Origin: Struthidea cinerea
Lineage: Eukaryota > Chordata > Aves > Passeriformes > Corcoracidae
Length of the DNA: 64,000 nt
NCBI GenBank assembly: GCA_013397865.1
Contig: VZTI01004623.1
Location: 1,301,043 to 1,365,042 of the forward strand
Direction: 5' to 3'
The notes beneath the pieces are model-generated. The model ran no database searches. It worked only from the letters and a program-made list of their open reading frames with translations, and was not told the DNA's origin. Of the stretch, positions 1 through 10,595 are shown one piece after another. Both the position numbers and the translations under genes were made by a program. Position 1 is the first letter of the stretch. Each line of letters begins with the position of its first letter.

Positions 1-38
1 GCAGCTGAAGGCCATCCCGCTGGGGCGCTGCGGGCTGG
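1..38 (+). CDS. DDX20: DDX20 exon, truncated by window start
   Basis: Encodes QLKAIPLGRCGL and the first base of the next codon. The Gln at bases 2-4 is the conserved glutamine of the DEAD-box Q motif, which recognises adenine. The donor GTGAGC follows at 39. The true start codon is upstream of the window. Confidence 0.9.
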
Positions 39-3000
39 GTGAGCGGGCGGGCCGGGCGCGGGGCCGGGGGCTCCCCGGGGGCTCCCCTGACCCCTGTGGC
101 CGCTCTTTGCAGATCTCATCCTGCAGTCCAAGTCTGGCACCGGCAAGACCTGCGTGTTCGCCACCATCGCCCTGGACTCCGTGCTGCTGGAGAGCCCCGC
201 CACGCAGGTGAGCCCGGGCCGGGGCTTGCTTCAGGAGAGGGAATCGCTCTTTCTGGGGGGAGATGTGGCATTGAAGGCCGTGAGACACTGCGTTTGAAAT
301 CAACACTGCGCTGGGGGTGAGCTCTCAGCGCCATCCTGCGGCTTTAATCCTCCCGTTTAATCCTTGCCCCGTACAGATCCTGATCCTGGCTCCCACGAGG
401 GAGATTGCGGTGCAGATCCACGCCGTGATCACAACGATTGCCATAAAAATGGAAGGCTTGGAATGCCATGTCTTCATTGGAGGGACTCCTCTGAGCCAGG
501 ACAAAAGCAGGCTGAAGAAGTGCCACATAGCTGTGGGCTCCCCAGGTAGGGAGGAGCTTTGCTGAGATTTGTGTTCTGTGTGGTCCTGCACAGTACAATA
601 ACGGGGGCTTTGGGAAGCTGGGTTGGGTTTGTTGCTGTCATTAATAGGGCACAGCCTCAGTGGTAATTTAAAAATACTTTAAAAGTTTATCATTATAATG
701 TTTCAGTTCGTGTTTTTGAAACTGTTTTTACTTTTCCCTCCCCTGCAGGTCGGATCAAGCAGCTCATAGAGCTGGACTACCTGAGCACAGCCAGCATCCG
801 GCTCTTCGTCCTGGATGAGGCAGACAAGCTGCTGGAGGAGGGCAGTTTCCAGGAGCAGATCAAGTAAGGAAAACCACTTCCCTCATGCCTGTATCATTAC
901 ATCAGGTACGTTTTTGTCAATAATTCCCGTGGCTTTGTCCCGCAGCTGGATCTACTCCTCGCTCCCAGCCAATAAGCAGATGTTGGCAGTTTCAGCCACT
1001 TACCCTGAGTCCTTGGCTGCTGCTCTCACCAGGTACATGAGGGAGCCCACGTTTGTGAGGCTGAACCCCACGGATCCAGGCCTCCTCGGTAAGCGGATAA
1101 ACAGCAGTTAGAGTGACACAGTTAGCAACAGATTAAGAGGAGGAGACTAAAACCAAAACATGTGCCTTTAAAATGCATGATTTTCCACAATTTCACCCAT
1201 ATTTGAGTTGTTCAGTTTATGAATATTGATTCCCAGTGGTGATGTAGTGAATCTTGAAGTGGAATGAGGTGGTCTTTAAAGGCCTTTCTATCCCAAACCA
1301 GTCTGTGATTCTGTATATTTAAAATACCAGTGACAAATAGAACTTTGCTTTTCTATCATTCAAAAAATATTTCAGCCTTTTAAGAAAAACTTCTGGAGGT
1401 TCTTATGCGTGTCTTTGTTTGAAGTTTTCCTTCAGCTGCAGTACATGTTTACAGGACTCTGTGCAGGTTTTTATGGCAACCACTAATCTGTTGTTTTGGT
1501 TTCTTGCTCAGGGCTGAAACAATACTACAAAATTGTGAATTCCCATCCCCTCCCACATAAAACCTTTGAGGAAAAAACCCAGCACCTGCAGGAGCTGTTC
1601 AGCAAGATTCCATTCAACCAAGCCTTAGTCTTCTCAAATCTGCACAGCAGGTAGTACATTTGAAATAACATCTGGACAAAGCTTGTTTGAAAGCAGCAGC
1701 TGTAATGTCCAGCCGTGGATAAATTTCTATGCATATGGATAAATTTATGAGACCTGTGAGGTCTCAGAGCAGTCTGCAAACGTCAGGTCTGAAACAGAGC
1801 CTGAGGAATGCAGTGGGAAATATTGAAAATATAGGAATGCAGTCCTTGGCTGTAGAGAATAACCTAAGAAATGCCCAGGGGCATTTCTTAGGCCTGGGGT
1901 TTTATTTCCAATTTTCATTGTGTGTGTTCCCTCAGGGCTCAACATCTGGCTGAAATACTGACATCCAGAGGCTTCCCTGCCGAGTGCATTTCAGGTAAAT
2001 CCATTCACAACTTTCTGATTCTACTGAAATTGTGCATAAATGTGACCTAAAATAGGAAAATTAATCTTGAATCTTGCCTTGCACGGCCTCTGGTTAAATG
2101 GCTGAGAAGAGCATTTGAACATTCATAGGTCTTTTTAAGACTCAACCAACAAGCAAAAGAATTATTTTTGTAATGAGTAACCTGAGTTTTCAAGTTTTGT
2201 TTGTTCCTTCTTTACTCATTTGGAACTGGTGTTTGAGGAAGTTTCTAACTTACTTCTGATGATACAAAGCAGCATTTTCTAGAATGTGAGGGGCATAAAG
2301 ATGAGGAATGTAACCTGCATCTGATTTTTATCTTCTTAGGCAACATGAATCAGAATCAGCGACTTGATGCCATGGCTAAATTAAAGCAATTCCACTGCAG
2401 AGTTCTGATTTCCACAGACTTGGTGAGCTTTTACTGTTTTCAAACAAGCCTTTTACAGTTTTTATTTCAAATTTATGAACTGCTCTGCAAATTTTACAGC
2501 ATGCAGGAGTATTGCACATAAAGTTACTTCACAGGATTAGATTTGGCTTGGAATTGGAGAGAACATGAATGTGCTGATAAAGCACCGTGGACTGTGACTT
2601 ATTTTCACTGTGAGGCTCAGAAATCACCCCCAATTCCTCATCTGCCTGCCCATGGCAGGGGGTTGGAATGAGATGATACTTTTAGGGCCCATCCAACCCA
2701 ACCCATTCTGTGATCTGGCTCAAAAATAGTTTTCAGTTTGTCTGTTGCTCTGCAGCTAAAAGTTACTCTGGGGGCAGTGTGTTGTGGGTGCCAAACACGT
2801 TGGGGTGACCCTGGGGAGGTTGGACCAGATGACCCCACTGTGGTCCCTTCCAGCCTCTCTGTGGTTCTGTTTTTAAAGCTCTGTTGAATTATTCAGCTCT
2901 CACGGCCCTTTTCTCCTCCTCACTTTCTGCAGACATCTCGTGGAATTGATGCTGAGAAGGTGAACTTGGTCATCAACCTGGACGTGCCCCTGGACTGGGA

Positions 3001-4665
3001 GACCTACATGCACCGCATTGGCCGAGCCGGGCGCTTCGGTAGGGACAGCCCTGGCACCCTGCGGCTCTGCTGGCTCTCCTTGGGAATTAACTCTGTTCCC
3101 TCTCACAGGCACCTTGGGTTTGTCTGTGACCTACTGCTGCCGTGGGGAGGAGGAGAACACGATGATGAAAATTGCTCAGAAGTGCAACCTGCAGCTTCTT
3201 CCTCTGCCAGGTAGGCTCTGTGCTGGGGATGCTGCTGGCCTTGGGGGCTTTCTGTTAGTCAGAGCTTCAGACAAGTCCAGGGTGCTGATGTGTGGCTTCT
3301 CTGCTGGGGCTGCTTTGCTTTTAGTCCAGGTTCTTCACACTCTGCTCCTGACAAGTGACGTAGTGTTTGTCTTGAGCCGCCTTTGATGCCTTCTATGGAG
3401 GGAATGTTCTGGCTCTTTAAACTCTTTAAGAATTGAAGGGGTTGGTTTGTGGCCCTCACTTGATGTCTTAACGTGCAATTTTGAGAAGCTTCACTTGGGT
3501 ACTCGTGTGAGTTCAGAGGGAAGGGTGCACTTGATTGAGTGGCTGCTTGTTTCTCTGCTGTGCAGAGCCAATCCCTCCTGGAATGATGGAGCAGTTTGAA
3601 GATGGGGAGGTAGAAGTTAGACCTGCAATACCTACGGCTCCTGTGGGGAATTGTGACACTATGTGTCCTAAACCAGAGGAACCAGTGCTGCAGCCTGTCC
3701 AGAATGGCTTTTCAGACATACCTCAGCCTCCCTCTAATCTTCCAAGGGATAATTCTTCTGTAGAAAGGCCAAAAAAGACTCTGAAGCAAAAACAGATAAA
3801 AATGTGCAGAAATCCTGCAAATGTAGAGAAAAATAGTAGAACCCCCCAAACTTCCAGCTGTTGTACAGAACGGAAGAATCAAGTCAAACCCATCTCCAGG
3901 ATGGATGCACAACACAGCACTCAGGCTCCACATGAGGAGGCCTTAAAAAAAAATCTTCCCAAAATTCCATGCTTGTCTTCTTTCAAAAACCAACTCACCA
4001 ATCCCTGGAGCTTCTCGGATTTCGTTGAAGACTATGAGTATTTCATTAAAGAAGGGTCAGAGAGAGAGGTGGAGATTTTAAGAAGTTACTCAGGCCCAGG
4101 AGAGCAACGTGAGCTGCCCAGAAATGGGGACGTGGAGTGGGAAGAGATGGAACATCACACAGAGATGGCAGCAAATGGGGATGTGTCTGCTGACACTGAT
4201 GGCTCAGACAGCTCCAGGGATTCCCTTAATAGTGAGGCCAGTAACTCGTGCTTTGAGGCACTTTCAGACACACAGGACCAAAATGCTGTGCCCACAGCAC
4301 GGCAGGGCCCTGCAGGTTTCTGTGCTACACCGGAGAAGCCTCGGGAGCGATCCCACGTCCCAAGGCAAAATGAAGTGAAAAAGAAAGTCCTGAAACAAAA
4401 TGCTAAACACAAGAAAAGCCAGAACCATCAATTCTCCAGTCCTTCCACGAGGAGAACTGAAGAGGAGCAGACCTGCAGCTCCTGGGATGATGATCCGTAT
4501 GAGGGCTGGAGTTACGAGGACTACTGGAAATGTTACTACGACGCCTGGCAGAGCTACTATGCAGCAGTGTCCCGCTACAGCAGGAGTTACTGGCAGTTCA
4601 GCTGGATGAATGCCTACCAGGTCAACTCAGTCTATCTCCAGGAGCTGCTGAAAGGTGGGGATTGA
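1..4665 (+). CDS. DDX20: DDX20 / Gemin3, DEAD-box RNA helicase (5' end outside window)
   Basis: ATP-dependent DEAD-box helicase of the SMN complex, which assembles Sm cores on spliceosomal snRNAs in cytoplasm and nuclear gems. Joined exons: 1-38, 113-207, 377-545, 749-863, 946-1088, 1512-1650, 1936-1994, 2340-2422, 2933-3038, 3109-3210, 3566-4665. All junctions are GT-AG and the frame stays open for 715 residues. Counting from the first complete codon (Q1), motifs are: Q-motif Gln 1, motif I SKSGTGKT 18-25, Ia PTRE 50-53, SPGR 99-102, II DEAD 123-126, III SAT 155-157, IV LVFSNLHS 225-232, V STDLTSRGID 277-286, VI HRIGRAGR 307-314. The C-terminal half is acidic, Ser-rich and poorly conserved except near CLSSF and the aromatic tail, as in vertebrate Gemin3. 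Human DDX20 is about 824 residues, so roughly the first 105 lie before the window. Motif I begins with Ser where DEAD-box proteins usually have Ala. Identification is from recalled family sequence. Confidence 0.97.
113..207 (+). CDS. DDX20: DDX20 exon with helicase motif I
   Basis: The acceptor CTTTGCAG ends at 112 and the donor GTGAGC starts at 208. It encodes the Walker A motif SKSGTGKT, which binds the ATP phosphates. The exon begins with the last two bases of a split Asp codon. Confidence 0.95.
377..545 (+). CDS. DDX20: DDX20 exon with motif Ia and the GG region
   Basis: The acceptor GTACAG ends at 376 and the donor GTAGGG starts at 546. It encodes ILAPTREIAVQIH (motif Ia, RNA contact), then the FIGGTPLSQDK segment, and ends inside SPGR (motif Ib). 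Confidence 0.95.
749..863 (+). CDS. DDX20: DDX20 exon with the DEAD box
   Basis: The acceptor CCCTGCAG ends at 748 and the donor GTAAGG starts at 864. It contains motif II as VLDEADKLLEEG, which coordinates Mg-ATP. The following intron is only 82 bases. Confidence 0.96.
946..1088 (+). CDS. DDX20: DDX20 exon with motif III (SAT)
   Basis: The acceptor CCCGCAG ends at 945 and the donor GTAAGC starts at 1089. It encodes WIYSSLPANKQMLAVSATYP, carrying the SAT motif that couples ATP hydrolysis to unwinding, and the end of the first RecA-like domain. Confidence 0.95.
1089..1511 (+). other. DDX20: DDX20 intron (423 bases) with CR1 scrap
   Basis: Bounded by GT at 1089 and AG at 1510-1511. The only recognisable content is a short sense CR1 3'-end fragment at 1264-1314. 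Confidence 0.85.
1264..1314 (+). mobile_element. CR1 LINE 3'-end fragment
   Basis: GAGGTGGTCTTTAAAGG, then a CCCAAACCA block and TGTGATTCTGT, match the recalled CR1 3' terminus, whose terminal repeat resembles ATTCTATG. Confidence 0.75.
1512..1650 (+). CDS. DDX20: DDX20 exon, start of second RecA domain, motif IV
   Basis: The acceptor TGCTCAG ends at 1511 and the donor GTAGTA starts at 1651. It encodes LKQYYKIVNS through ALVFSNLHS (motif IV). The donor is GT followed by AGT and is weaker than the other donors of this gene. Confidence 0.94.
1863..1892. repeat. Perfect 30-bp inverted repeat in DDX20 intron
   Basis: Two exact 14-base arms (CCTAAGAAATGCCC and its complement) surround a 2-base AG. 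It lies 43 bases before the intron end. Its origin is unknown. Confidence 0.9.
1936..1994 (+). CDS. DDX20: DDX20 59-nt exon
   Basis: The smallest complete exon of the gene here. The acceptor CCCTCAG ends at 1935 and the donor GTAAAT starts at 1995. It encodes AQHLAEILTSRGFPAECIS. A perfect 30-bp hairpin sits in the intron 43 bases upstream. Confidence 0.94.
1995..2339 (+). other. DDX20: DDX20 intron (345 bases), nothing recognised
   Basis: AT-rich, GT-AG bounded. No repeat family or RNA gene was seen. Confidence 0.8.
2340..2422 (+). CDS. DDX20: DDX20 exon, start of motif V
   Basis: The acceptor TCTTAG ends at 2339 and the donor GTGAGC starts at 2423. It encodes NMNQNQRLDAMAKLK then VLISTDL. 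The junction with the next exon splits motif V between STDL and TSRGID. Confidence 0.95.
2645..2715 (+). mobile_element. CR1 LINE 3'-end fragment
   Basis: CCTGCCCATGGCAGGGGGTTGGAATGAGATGAT-like text leads to ATCCAACCCAACCCATTCTGTGATC, the CR1 tail pattern. Sense orientation. Confidence 0.85.
2800..2870 (+). mobile_element. CR1 LINE 3'-end fragment
   Basis: GGTTGGACCAGATGACC, TGGTCCCTTCCAGCC and TGTGGTTCTGT in order match a CR1 3' end of a subtype different from the copy 85 bases upstream. Confidence 0.85.
2933..3038 (+). CDS. DDX20: DDX20 exon with motifs V and VI
   Basis: The acceptor TTCTGCAG ends at 2932 and the donor GTAGGG starts at 3039. It encodes TSRGIDAEKVNLVINLD and motif VI HRIGRAGRF, whose arginines contact the ATP gamma-phosphate. 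Confidence 0.96.
3109..3210 (+). CDS. DDX20: DDX20 exon, end of helicase core
   Basis: The acceptor CTCACAG ends at 3108, after a 70-base intron, and the donor GTAGGC starts at 3211. It encodes TLGLSVTYCCRGEEENTMMK and the LLPLP segment that closes the second RecA-like domain. Confidence 0.95.
3211..3565 (+). other. DDX20: DDX20 last intron (355 bases)
   Basis: GT-AG bounded. No repeat or RNA feature was recognised. The acceptor tract TTTCTCTGCTGTGCAG is good. Confidence 0.8.
3566..4665 (+). CDS. DDX20: DDX20 last coding exon, SMN-complex C-terminal region
   Basis: The acceptor CTGTGCAG ends at 3565 and the stop TGA is at 4663-4665. It encodes 365 complete residues, about half of the visible protein. 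The region is low in predicted fold, with Lys-rich stretches, a CLSSFKNQ / EDYEYFIKEG block recalled as conserved in Gemin3, a Ser/Asp-rich acidic segment near 4180-4270, and a final 56-residue tail with 11 Tyr and 5 Trp. In other vertebrates this half carries the binding surfaces for SMN and Gemin4. The upstream in-frame ATG at 3535 lies in the intron and is not a start. Confidence 0.95.
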
Positions 4666-4865
4666 TGTCCTGATGCTGCTGGTTGGGACCAGGAATGGAC
4701 AGGGTCTGTGACAACAGTGCTGCCCTAAAGGACACTGACAAGGGACAGACGTTGTTTGAGATTGAAGAAAAATGGGGTCTTTTTATAAGCAGCTGTGTCT
4801 GGTAAATGTTTTACACAGGTCCCGTGATGGTGTTACAATTTGTTAATAAAAGGAAAAGAAAGAGC
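4666..4865 (+). other. DDX20: DDX20 3' UTR
   Basis: About 200 bases from the stop codon to just past the poly(A) signal. There are no repeats in it. The cleavage site is not visible and is set here at about 15 bases after the signal. Confidence 0.75.
4845..4850 (+). terminator. DDX20: DDX20 poly(A) signal AATAAA
   Basis: A canonical AATAAA lies 180 bases after the stop codon, with a GT-containing downstream stretch near 4875-4885. It is the first such hexamer after the stop. Confidence 0.85.
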
Positions 4866-4983
4866 TGGATGCTGAGGTGGAATGTTTTCAATCCAAAGTA
4901 AATACAAAGATGATAAAAGGCAGCCACTTCCACGTAAGAAATGTCAGAAAGGAGAAAATACAAAACAATCCCAGTTGTATTTC

Positions 4984-5185
4984 ATGGAATCCCAGACTGG
5001 TTTGTGTGGGAAGGGACCTTAAAGCTCATCTTGCTCCACCCCCTGCCCTGGGCAGGGACACCTTCCACTGTCCCAGGCTGCTCCAAACTCTGTCCAGCCT
5101 GGCTTTGGGCACTTCCAGGGATCCAGGGGCAGCCACAGCTGCTCTGGGCACCCTGTGCCAGGGCCTCACCTCCCTCTTGCCTTGC
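4984..5185 (-). mobile_element. CR1 LINE, antisense, 3' portion
   Basis: Begins with the complement of the CR1 tail (ATGGAATCCCAGACTGG, GGGAAGGGACCTTAAAG) and runs through GGGCAGGGACACCTTCCACT, CAGGCTGCTCC and CACTTCCAGGGATCCAGGGG. It starts about 120 bases after the DDX20 poly(A) site. Later text to about 5290 may be more of the same element, too diverged to call. Confidence 0.9.
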
Positions 5186-6739
5186 CTTCCCTGTGACCGT
5201 TGGGTGAAGATGAATTCCTTGTGTGACGCCAGAGTCTGTTCAAAGTTGGTGATCATCCCCTTTTCCCTAATTCTCCTGGTAAACACCAGGCACTGATTAT
5301 ATCCCAGTGAAGTGGCAGAGTGGAACGAGCATCTCAATGCCTGTATTGCTAATTTAAATCCAGTTAATTAACACTGAATAAATAACATTTCTATAGCAAG
5401 GTGTGCAGCAAGCTGTGTGGTAGAGGATTTAATTATGTAGAAATGTGCAGCAATCATAATTGGTCTGTCCCTCTGGGTGCAACAATATCAGGCTTCCCAC
5501 ACTTACAGGAAAGCTTTAATTAGAAATAGAATTACCTATTAGTGCTAAAACTAATTGATATTTCCTGTTTGGCATGTACAGAGCTGTCCCGGGGTAGGAA
5601 AAGATGGGAATGCTGGCTGGCTTAGGGTGCTGACCCCGGGTTGCCTCTGCACTAATTTTGAAAGTTTTTCTTTCTGTACTTTGTTCCTGCCTCACTTCCT
5701 TTGTGTCACAAATGACTCCAGGGAGGGGTTTCCCCTTTGTCTGCGTAGTTGGAAAAGGCCAAGACAGCTTGATTTTGTTTCCAAGATGAATTTTTTGCAA
5801 CTCTTAACATTCACCAAGAGGACATGGTGAGAGATGCACTTCAGTGTCTGCATTATTGCTGTCCTGTGACATCCCACTGATTTCACTGGTGATTGCTTGG
5901 GGGAGAGTTAATTGGTATTTAAAGGCAATTTGAGTGGCCTTGGTCAACACCCAAAATTCTCCAAAAGAACCTCCCAGAAGTTTTTTAGAAGAAATTACAG
6001 CATCCTGTTGGTATTTGTGGCACATACTCTGTTTAATCCGGATTGGATACATCAGGTACAGCAGTGGCACAAGACTCAATACTGTAAATGATATACAAGT
6101 TTCAACATATGCACTACAATTCCAAAAGAAGACGACAGGAAACTTGGTTCTTCTAGAAAGTTGTTCTCAAATGAAGCTACCTGCAGTTGTGTCCGGTACA
6201 TTTCGTATCTGTCCTCTGATGTTTGTAAAGCAAAGCCCATTTAAAGTACGAAAATAGAAAATAATAAAGTTGAGAGCTTCTTATAACATGGAACTCCTAA
6301 AGAAAACACCATTGCATTGGAATGCCATACTGGTTTATCAAAAATAGACCATCACACCATTTTTAGAGACTTGGTTGGTCCGAGGAGCCCCTGGGAGCTC
6401 CCAGTCATGGTTGAACAGTGGGGAAGAGCGTTGGTATGGTTGGGACCTTCCCCCAGCTGAGGCTCTGGAACAGCACTGGTTTAACCCAAAGTGGGAAGGG
6501 ACACACGGATACACACAGAGGAACAGACCTGACTGAGAACAGGAGGAGGGATTTTCACAAGCTCTTTGTCACCAAGTCTTTTGTTCCACCTAAAGCATTC
6601 CTGGCACAGGTTTTGCTCCCTGAACAGAAGTAGCAGTTCTGGCACTCTGTCTCCAGAATTCCCTGTGGGATTTTGGGGTGTCATGAATTGAGCTCCACTC
6701 AGTGCAAGAGGAGGTGCTCGTTGCTCTACAGGCTGTAGA

Positions 6740-6852
6740 ATTGGCAGAGGTGAAATGACTTCTTTGAGGTCACTTAGTGGGTGCTCAGGAAATCAGGAGC
6801 AGAACCCAGGCTGCTGATGCTCAGCTCCTGATGTTCACTGCCTCCCCTTTGC
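6740..6852 (-). mobile_element. MIR/CORE-SINE fossil, antisense
   Basis: The order TGACTTCTTTGAGGTCACTTAG, then AGAACCCAGGCTGCTGATGCTCAG, then TTCACTGCC follows the complement of the MIR core as I recall it. Identity is low, as expected for a pre-avian insertion. Confidence 0.5.
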
Positions 6853-9800
6853 TCTTACAGTTTTAGAAAGAGAAAATTGCCATGGACAGCGTTTTTGGCA
6901 AATACAAAGCCTGAAAACTTGGGCTTTAAACCCATGGATCTACTGCAGTTGGCTCCAAGTGTTGGAGAAAAATGTATGTTTTAAAACAAAAAATTAATTG
7001 AGATAGACTGGATGGGTGAATCATGTGGAAAAGGTGTTTTATTCACCTAACTTGAAAAGCAGAATTAAGTTTGCAGTTCAAAGCTGTTGATATTCACCAG
7101 CCCTCCACGAGTGCTAACTTTGTAACTCTGCCTTAGTCCAACAGATAAAATACTACAAAGTCCTAGGGATGTTGCAAAACATAAATTAAATGTGACTTTT
7201 AATTTCCTGAATTTACAGTACATGCAAGATGCAGCATGTTTGTAACCTGTTTACTTAAAAAAGCAAAATCTTGAAGGAAATTTGCTTTCTTTAGCTAGTA
7301 TTAATCTGATTTTCATGCACACGCCTGAAGCTGTCTAGACGAGAATGACAAATGCTGGGTTGCAGTACAGGTGTATTAGCATCAGGCTTAGGTTAAACAA
7401 GTGGCATTGACTAAATTTAGTCTTTCTGGCCAATTAAAGATATATATTGAATTATCCACGAACTTTATTCCACACTAAAGCCATGTGTGTTACTTGGGTT
7501 GTCTTTTCCCCTGTTCACTTTTAACAAAGGTAATTATTTAATAGATAAAAGCAGTCTCTGGGATAAGAATTTGGTGCAGAAAGTTTTATATTTCTCATGT
7601 GGAAAGGAGAGTAAATGGCAGTAAGAGTGGGAAATACAAGGAAAGAATTATGGCTGAACAGCTGGGGAAAAATCCTTGACGTTGAGGTCAGTCACTCTGG
7701 AATGAGCTCTCCAGGGAGGCAGTGGGAGTCCTGGGAGAATTTGAAGTCTAATCTAGAAAAAGCAATGCCATATCACAGTGAAGGATCGTGTGCTAGTGGA
7801 GGATGGATTCAATCGTTTAATTCTTTAATTTTTGTGTACGAAGTTGTATTATCTGTGGCCTCTTCTTTAGGGGTGTCCTTAAGATTTTTAAGGAAAATGA
7901 AAGCAAAAGGTGGATTTTGGAAAGAGTAGATGGAAGTCAAAGCCTATATGTGAAAGGTATTTTTCATCATTTGCTGCCAGCTGGGTGTGAATCCCGTTAG
8001 CAGCTCAATGCCAGGTGAGAAGAGAGGAAATCTAATGACAGAAGAGGCTGAAAATCGGTGAAAATATTTTTCCTTCAGAAAAAGCTTTGGAAAGGAAATA
8101 AAATGCTCAGAAAAAGGAGTTGCTCCTTTGATAATTTTAATATTGCTTTAGGAAAGTCTGAAAAAATAATGCCCTTCCACTTGTTTTGCGTACAAATAAT
8201 CCATTTTTATCTCTTTTTTAAAGGAACTTTTCTAAAACTATAAAAAGTCATAAGGAATGAGAGGAGGGGGAAGGCTTTGAACTGAAGTGCCAGCACAGCA
8301 CTGACGTTCTGCCGGGCTCATGGGGCTGTTCTCCAGAGCCTTCCCCTGATCCTGGCGTGTTCCTGGCAGGGGGACGCAGCTGGAGCAGCCCCTGCCCGGT
8401 GCCCCGGGGACGGCCGGGAGGGCAGGGCCAGGTGCTGGTTTTGTGTCGGGGTCCAGGGACGCGTGTGACCCCGGGGAAGGGTTGGGGTGCTGGTAAGGCA
8501 GGGCAGCGCTGGGAGCACTGGAGGGAATGATCCGCGTCCTTCGGGTGAAGTTCTGCCTCAGGAATTCTCAGGAGTGGCTCGGCCTGCTCTCGGTGCTGTT
8601 TAAGGATTCTGAAGTTTGGGGAAGCTGTTGTGCCTCCCTTTGGCCAGGAACGAGGGGCCGTAGTGCAGCTCCCTGCTCTGCTGTGTGGACACTGTCCCTT
8701 TCCCCCGTCTCCATCCCGGGGATGCTCTGTTGCTCCCTGGCAGCCCTGCAGGGATGGATCCCTGTCCCTGCAGCTCCCGCGGGTGCTCAGTGCCCCCCCG
8801 GGGGTCTCCCAGGTTTTCCACAGCGCAGTCCCAGGTGCTTTCGGAAGCTTTCCTCAGGCAGCTGCAGAGGATAAAGGGAGCTAATGCCTCCATTAAAAAT
8901 ACTTTTAGCCCTGTTCCTCTAGGCTCAGGCTTCCTTAAGTTTGTGTGTTTTTATCCTCTGAGAGCCTGTGCTGAGGAACTGACAGCGTGGGGCAGCACCT
9001 GCCCAGTTCATGGCAGAGGCACAAGCCGTGGTTCCCCAGCAAGGATAACAATTCCTGTTTTGGGGAAGAGAACGGAGGCTGTGGCTGCCTTGGCAATCAG
9101 AGCCCAAGCAGCCAGCCAGAAACTCCTGGAACTGGCGTTCCTCCTTTTTTTAAACTCTTAAAATTGAATGTTATATTCTCTTTTCCAAAAAGTTTGTTTG
9201 ACAGCAATTAAAAGCCCCAATAGTGCTTTGGACAAGGGCTGCCACGATGGCTATTTACAGATACAGGCATGTGAAGTGCCTTGTTCACCACTCCACACTA
9301 AATCAGGAATAAGAAAGGCAGCACCAAGAATCCAGGTGGAATCCCTGACTCTTTGTAATTTTTATTCCTGTCCCCTGTCAGCACAGGGGCATTTCACCCT
9401 CACTCTGTGCCAGTGGAGATGAGGTTGCAAAGGTGGCAAGTGGTGGAGAGCAAGGCCTCTGATCTAGAAGGGCAGGGGTGCTCAGATGATGACAGTTAAT
9501 GAAATTAAAGCAAATATTAAATTAAAACATTGAGAAAAAAACTCAATAATGGTCAGATTAACTGCAGTATAACCTCCTACAGGAAGCAGCAAAAGGCAGA
9601 GCATTTTAATCTTTTAAAACAGGACTAAACATAGTTTTGGGTAACATAGTACAGCACTGGAATAAATGACTAGAAGCTGGTGCAGCTACTGGAGGCTCAG
9701 CCATAGCCCTACTGTTCCTAGGATGTTGTAGGACTCTACGGAGGGTATTGAGTTAATGCATCAGCCATCACTCACTCGCAGCAGGAGCGCTACCGAAGCA

Positions 9801-10595
9801 GGGTGCCAGCTCGTATGTGTAAGTCAGCGTTAATTATCTATACATGTATGAGTCTGTAATTAGTTACATGTGTATGTATATGTGCATATAAATATTACAT
9901 CAGGAGAGGTTATGACATGTTAAAAAAAACATCATCCCTTTGCTGAATCAGCCTCAAACATGCTTTGAGCCGTTCTTTTAACTCTGACGTTGGTAAAATC
10001 ACTGCTCCGAACAGGACACGGGATGTCTTTCCCTGTTCCCTCCAGGCTGTTGAGGGGCAGTGCATTGGCCTTGGAGAGGTTTGTGCATGACCACAGGGAT
10101 CAGCCAGACAGGGTGGGAACACGGGGGATATTCCTCACTCTGCCCTTCAGGGATCCCCCTGTAAAAGGGGGCTCCATTCGGAAGGCAGAATGACAGGAAA
10201 AGGTTCCTCTTGGCAGGGGGGAATCAGTTATGTCAGGTCCATGAATTTCCTCACGGTGAATCATTCCTAGAAAGGTCTCAGGACGAGGTGCCAGAACTGA
10301 GCTCGGCTCAGTCACAGGATGAGGTACCTGGCAGTACCACACAGTGTTCTGCAGTTTTTGGTTGTCTGTTAGCTCATGATTAGGCTCTGCCCAAGCTAAG
10401 TGTGGAACTGTGAAGAGGAAACGCTGTCTGTACCACACGTTACCAAACGTTTCCCAAACTCCAGTACTGCTTCCCCTTCTCAAGCAGATCCTGTGCTGGG
10501 ACTGGAGAACTGAAATTGCTGACCTGGTCTATCCCCAAAATCAATGCAGCCCAGAAGCTATGGATGGGACAACTGGAGCCCTAAGACTGTGAAAA

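Larger units (their letters stand above)
2423..2932 (+). other. DDX20: DDX20 intron (510 bases) with two CR1 ends
   Basis: GT-AG bounded. It carries two sense CR1 3'-end fragments in series, at 2645-2715 and 2800-2870. Confidence 0.85.
4866..7037. other. Intergenic DNA between DDX20 and KCND3
   Basis: No gene recognised. It contains one CR1 copy (4984-5185) and a MIR-like fossil (6740-6852). The stretch 5900-6270 has unusually balanced base composition and short open frames on both strands, but I could not match it to any protein. The boundary with the KCND3 3' UTR is not visible and could lie inside this stretch. Confidence 0.5.

Noticed and set aside
3535..3565. In-frame ATG just before the last DDX20 exon as a gene start
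   Set aside because: It is in the intron's pyrimidine/acceptor region. The helicase exons splice in frame at 3566.
7676..7760. Possible CR1 internal block (CCAGGGAGGCAGTGGGAGTCC)
   Set aside because: Only one short stretch resembles CR1, and the flanks do not follow the CR1 order.
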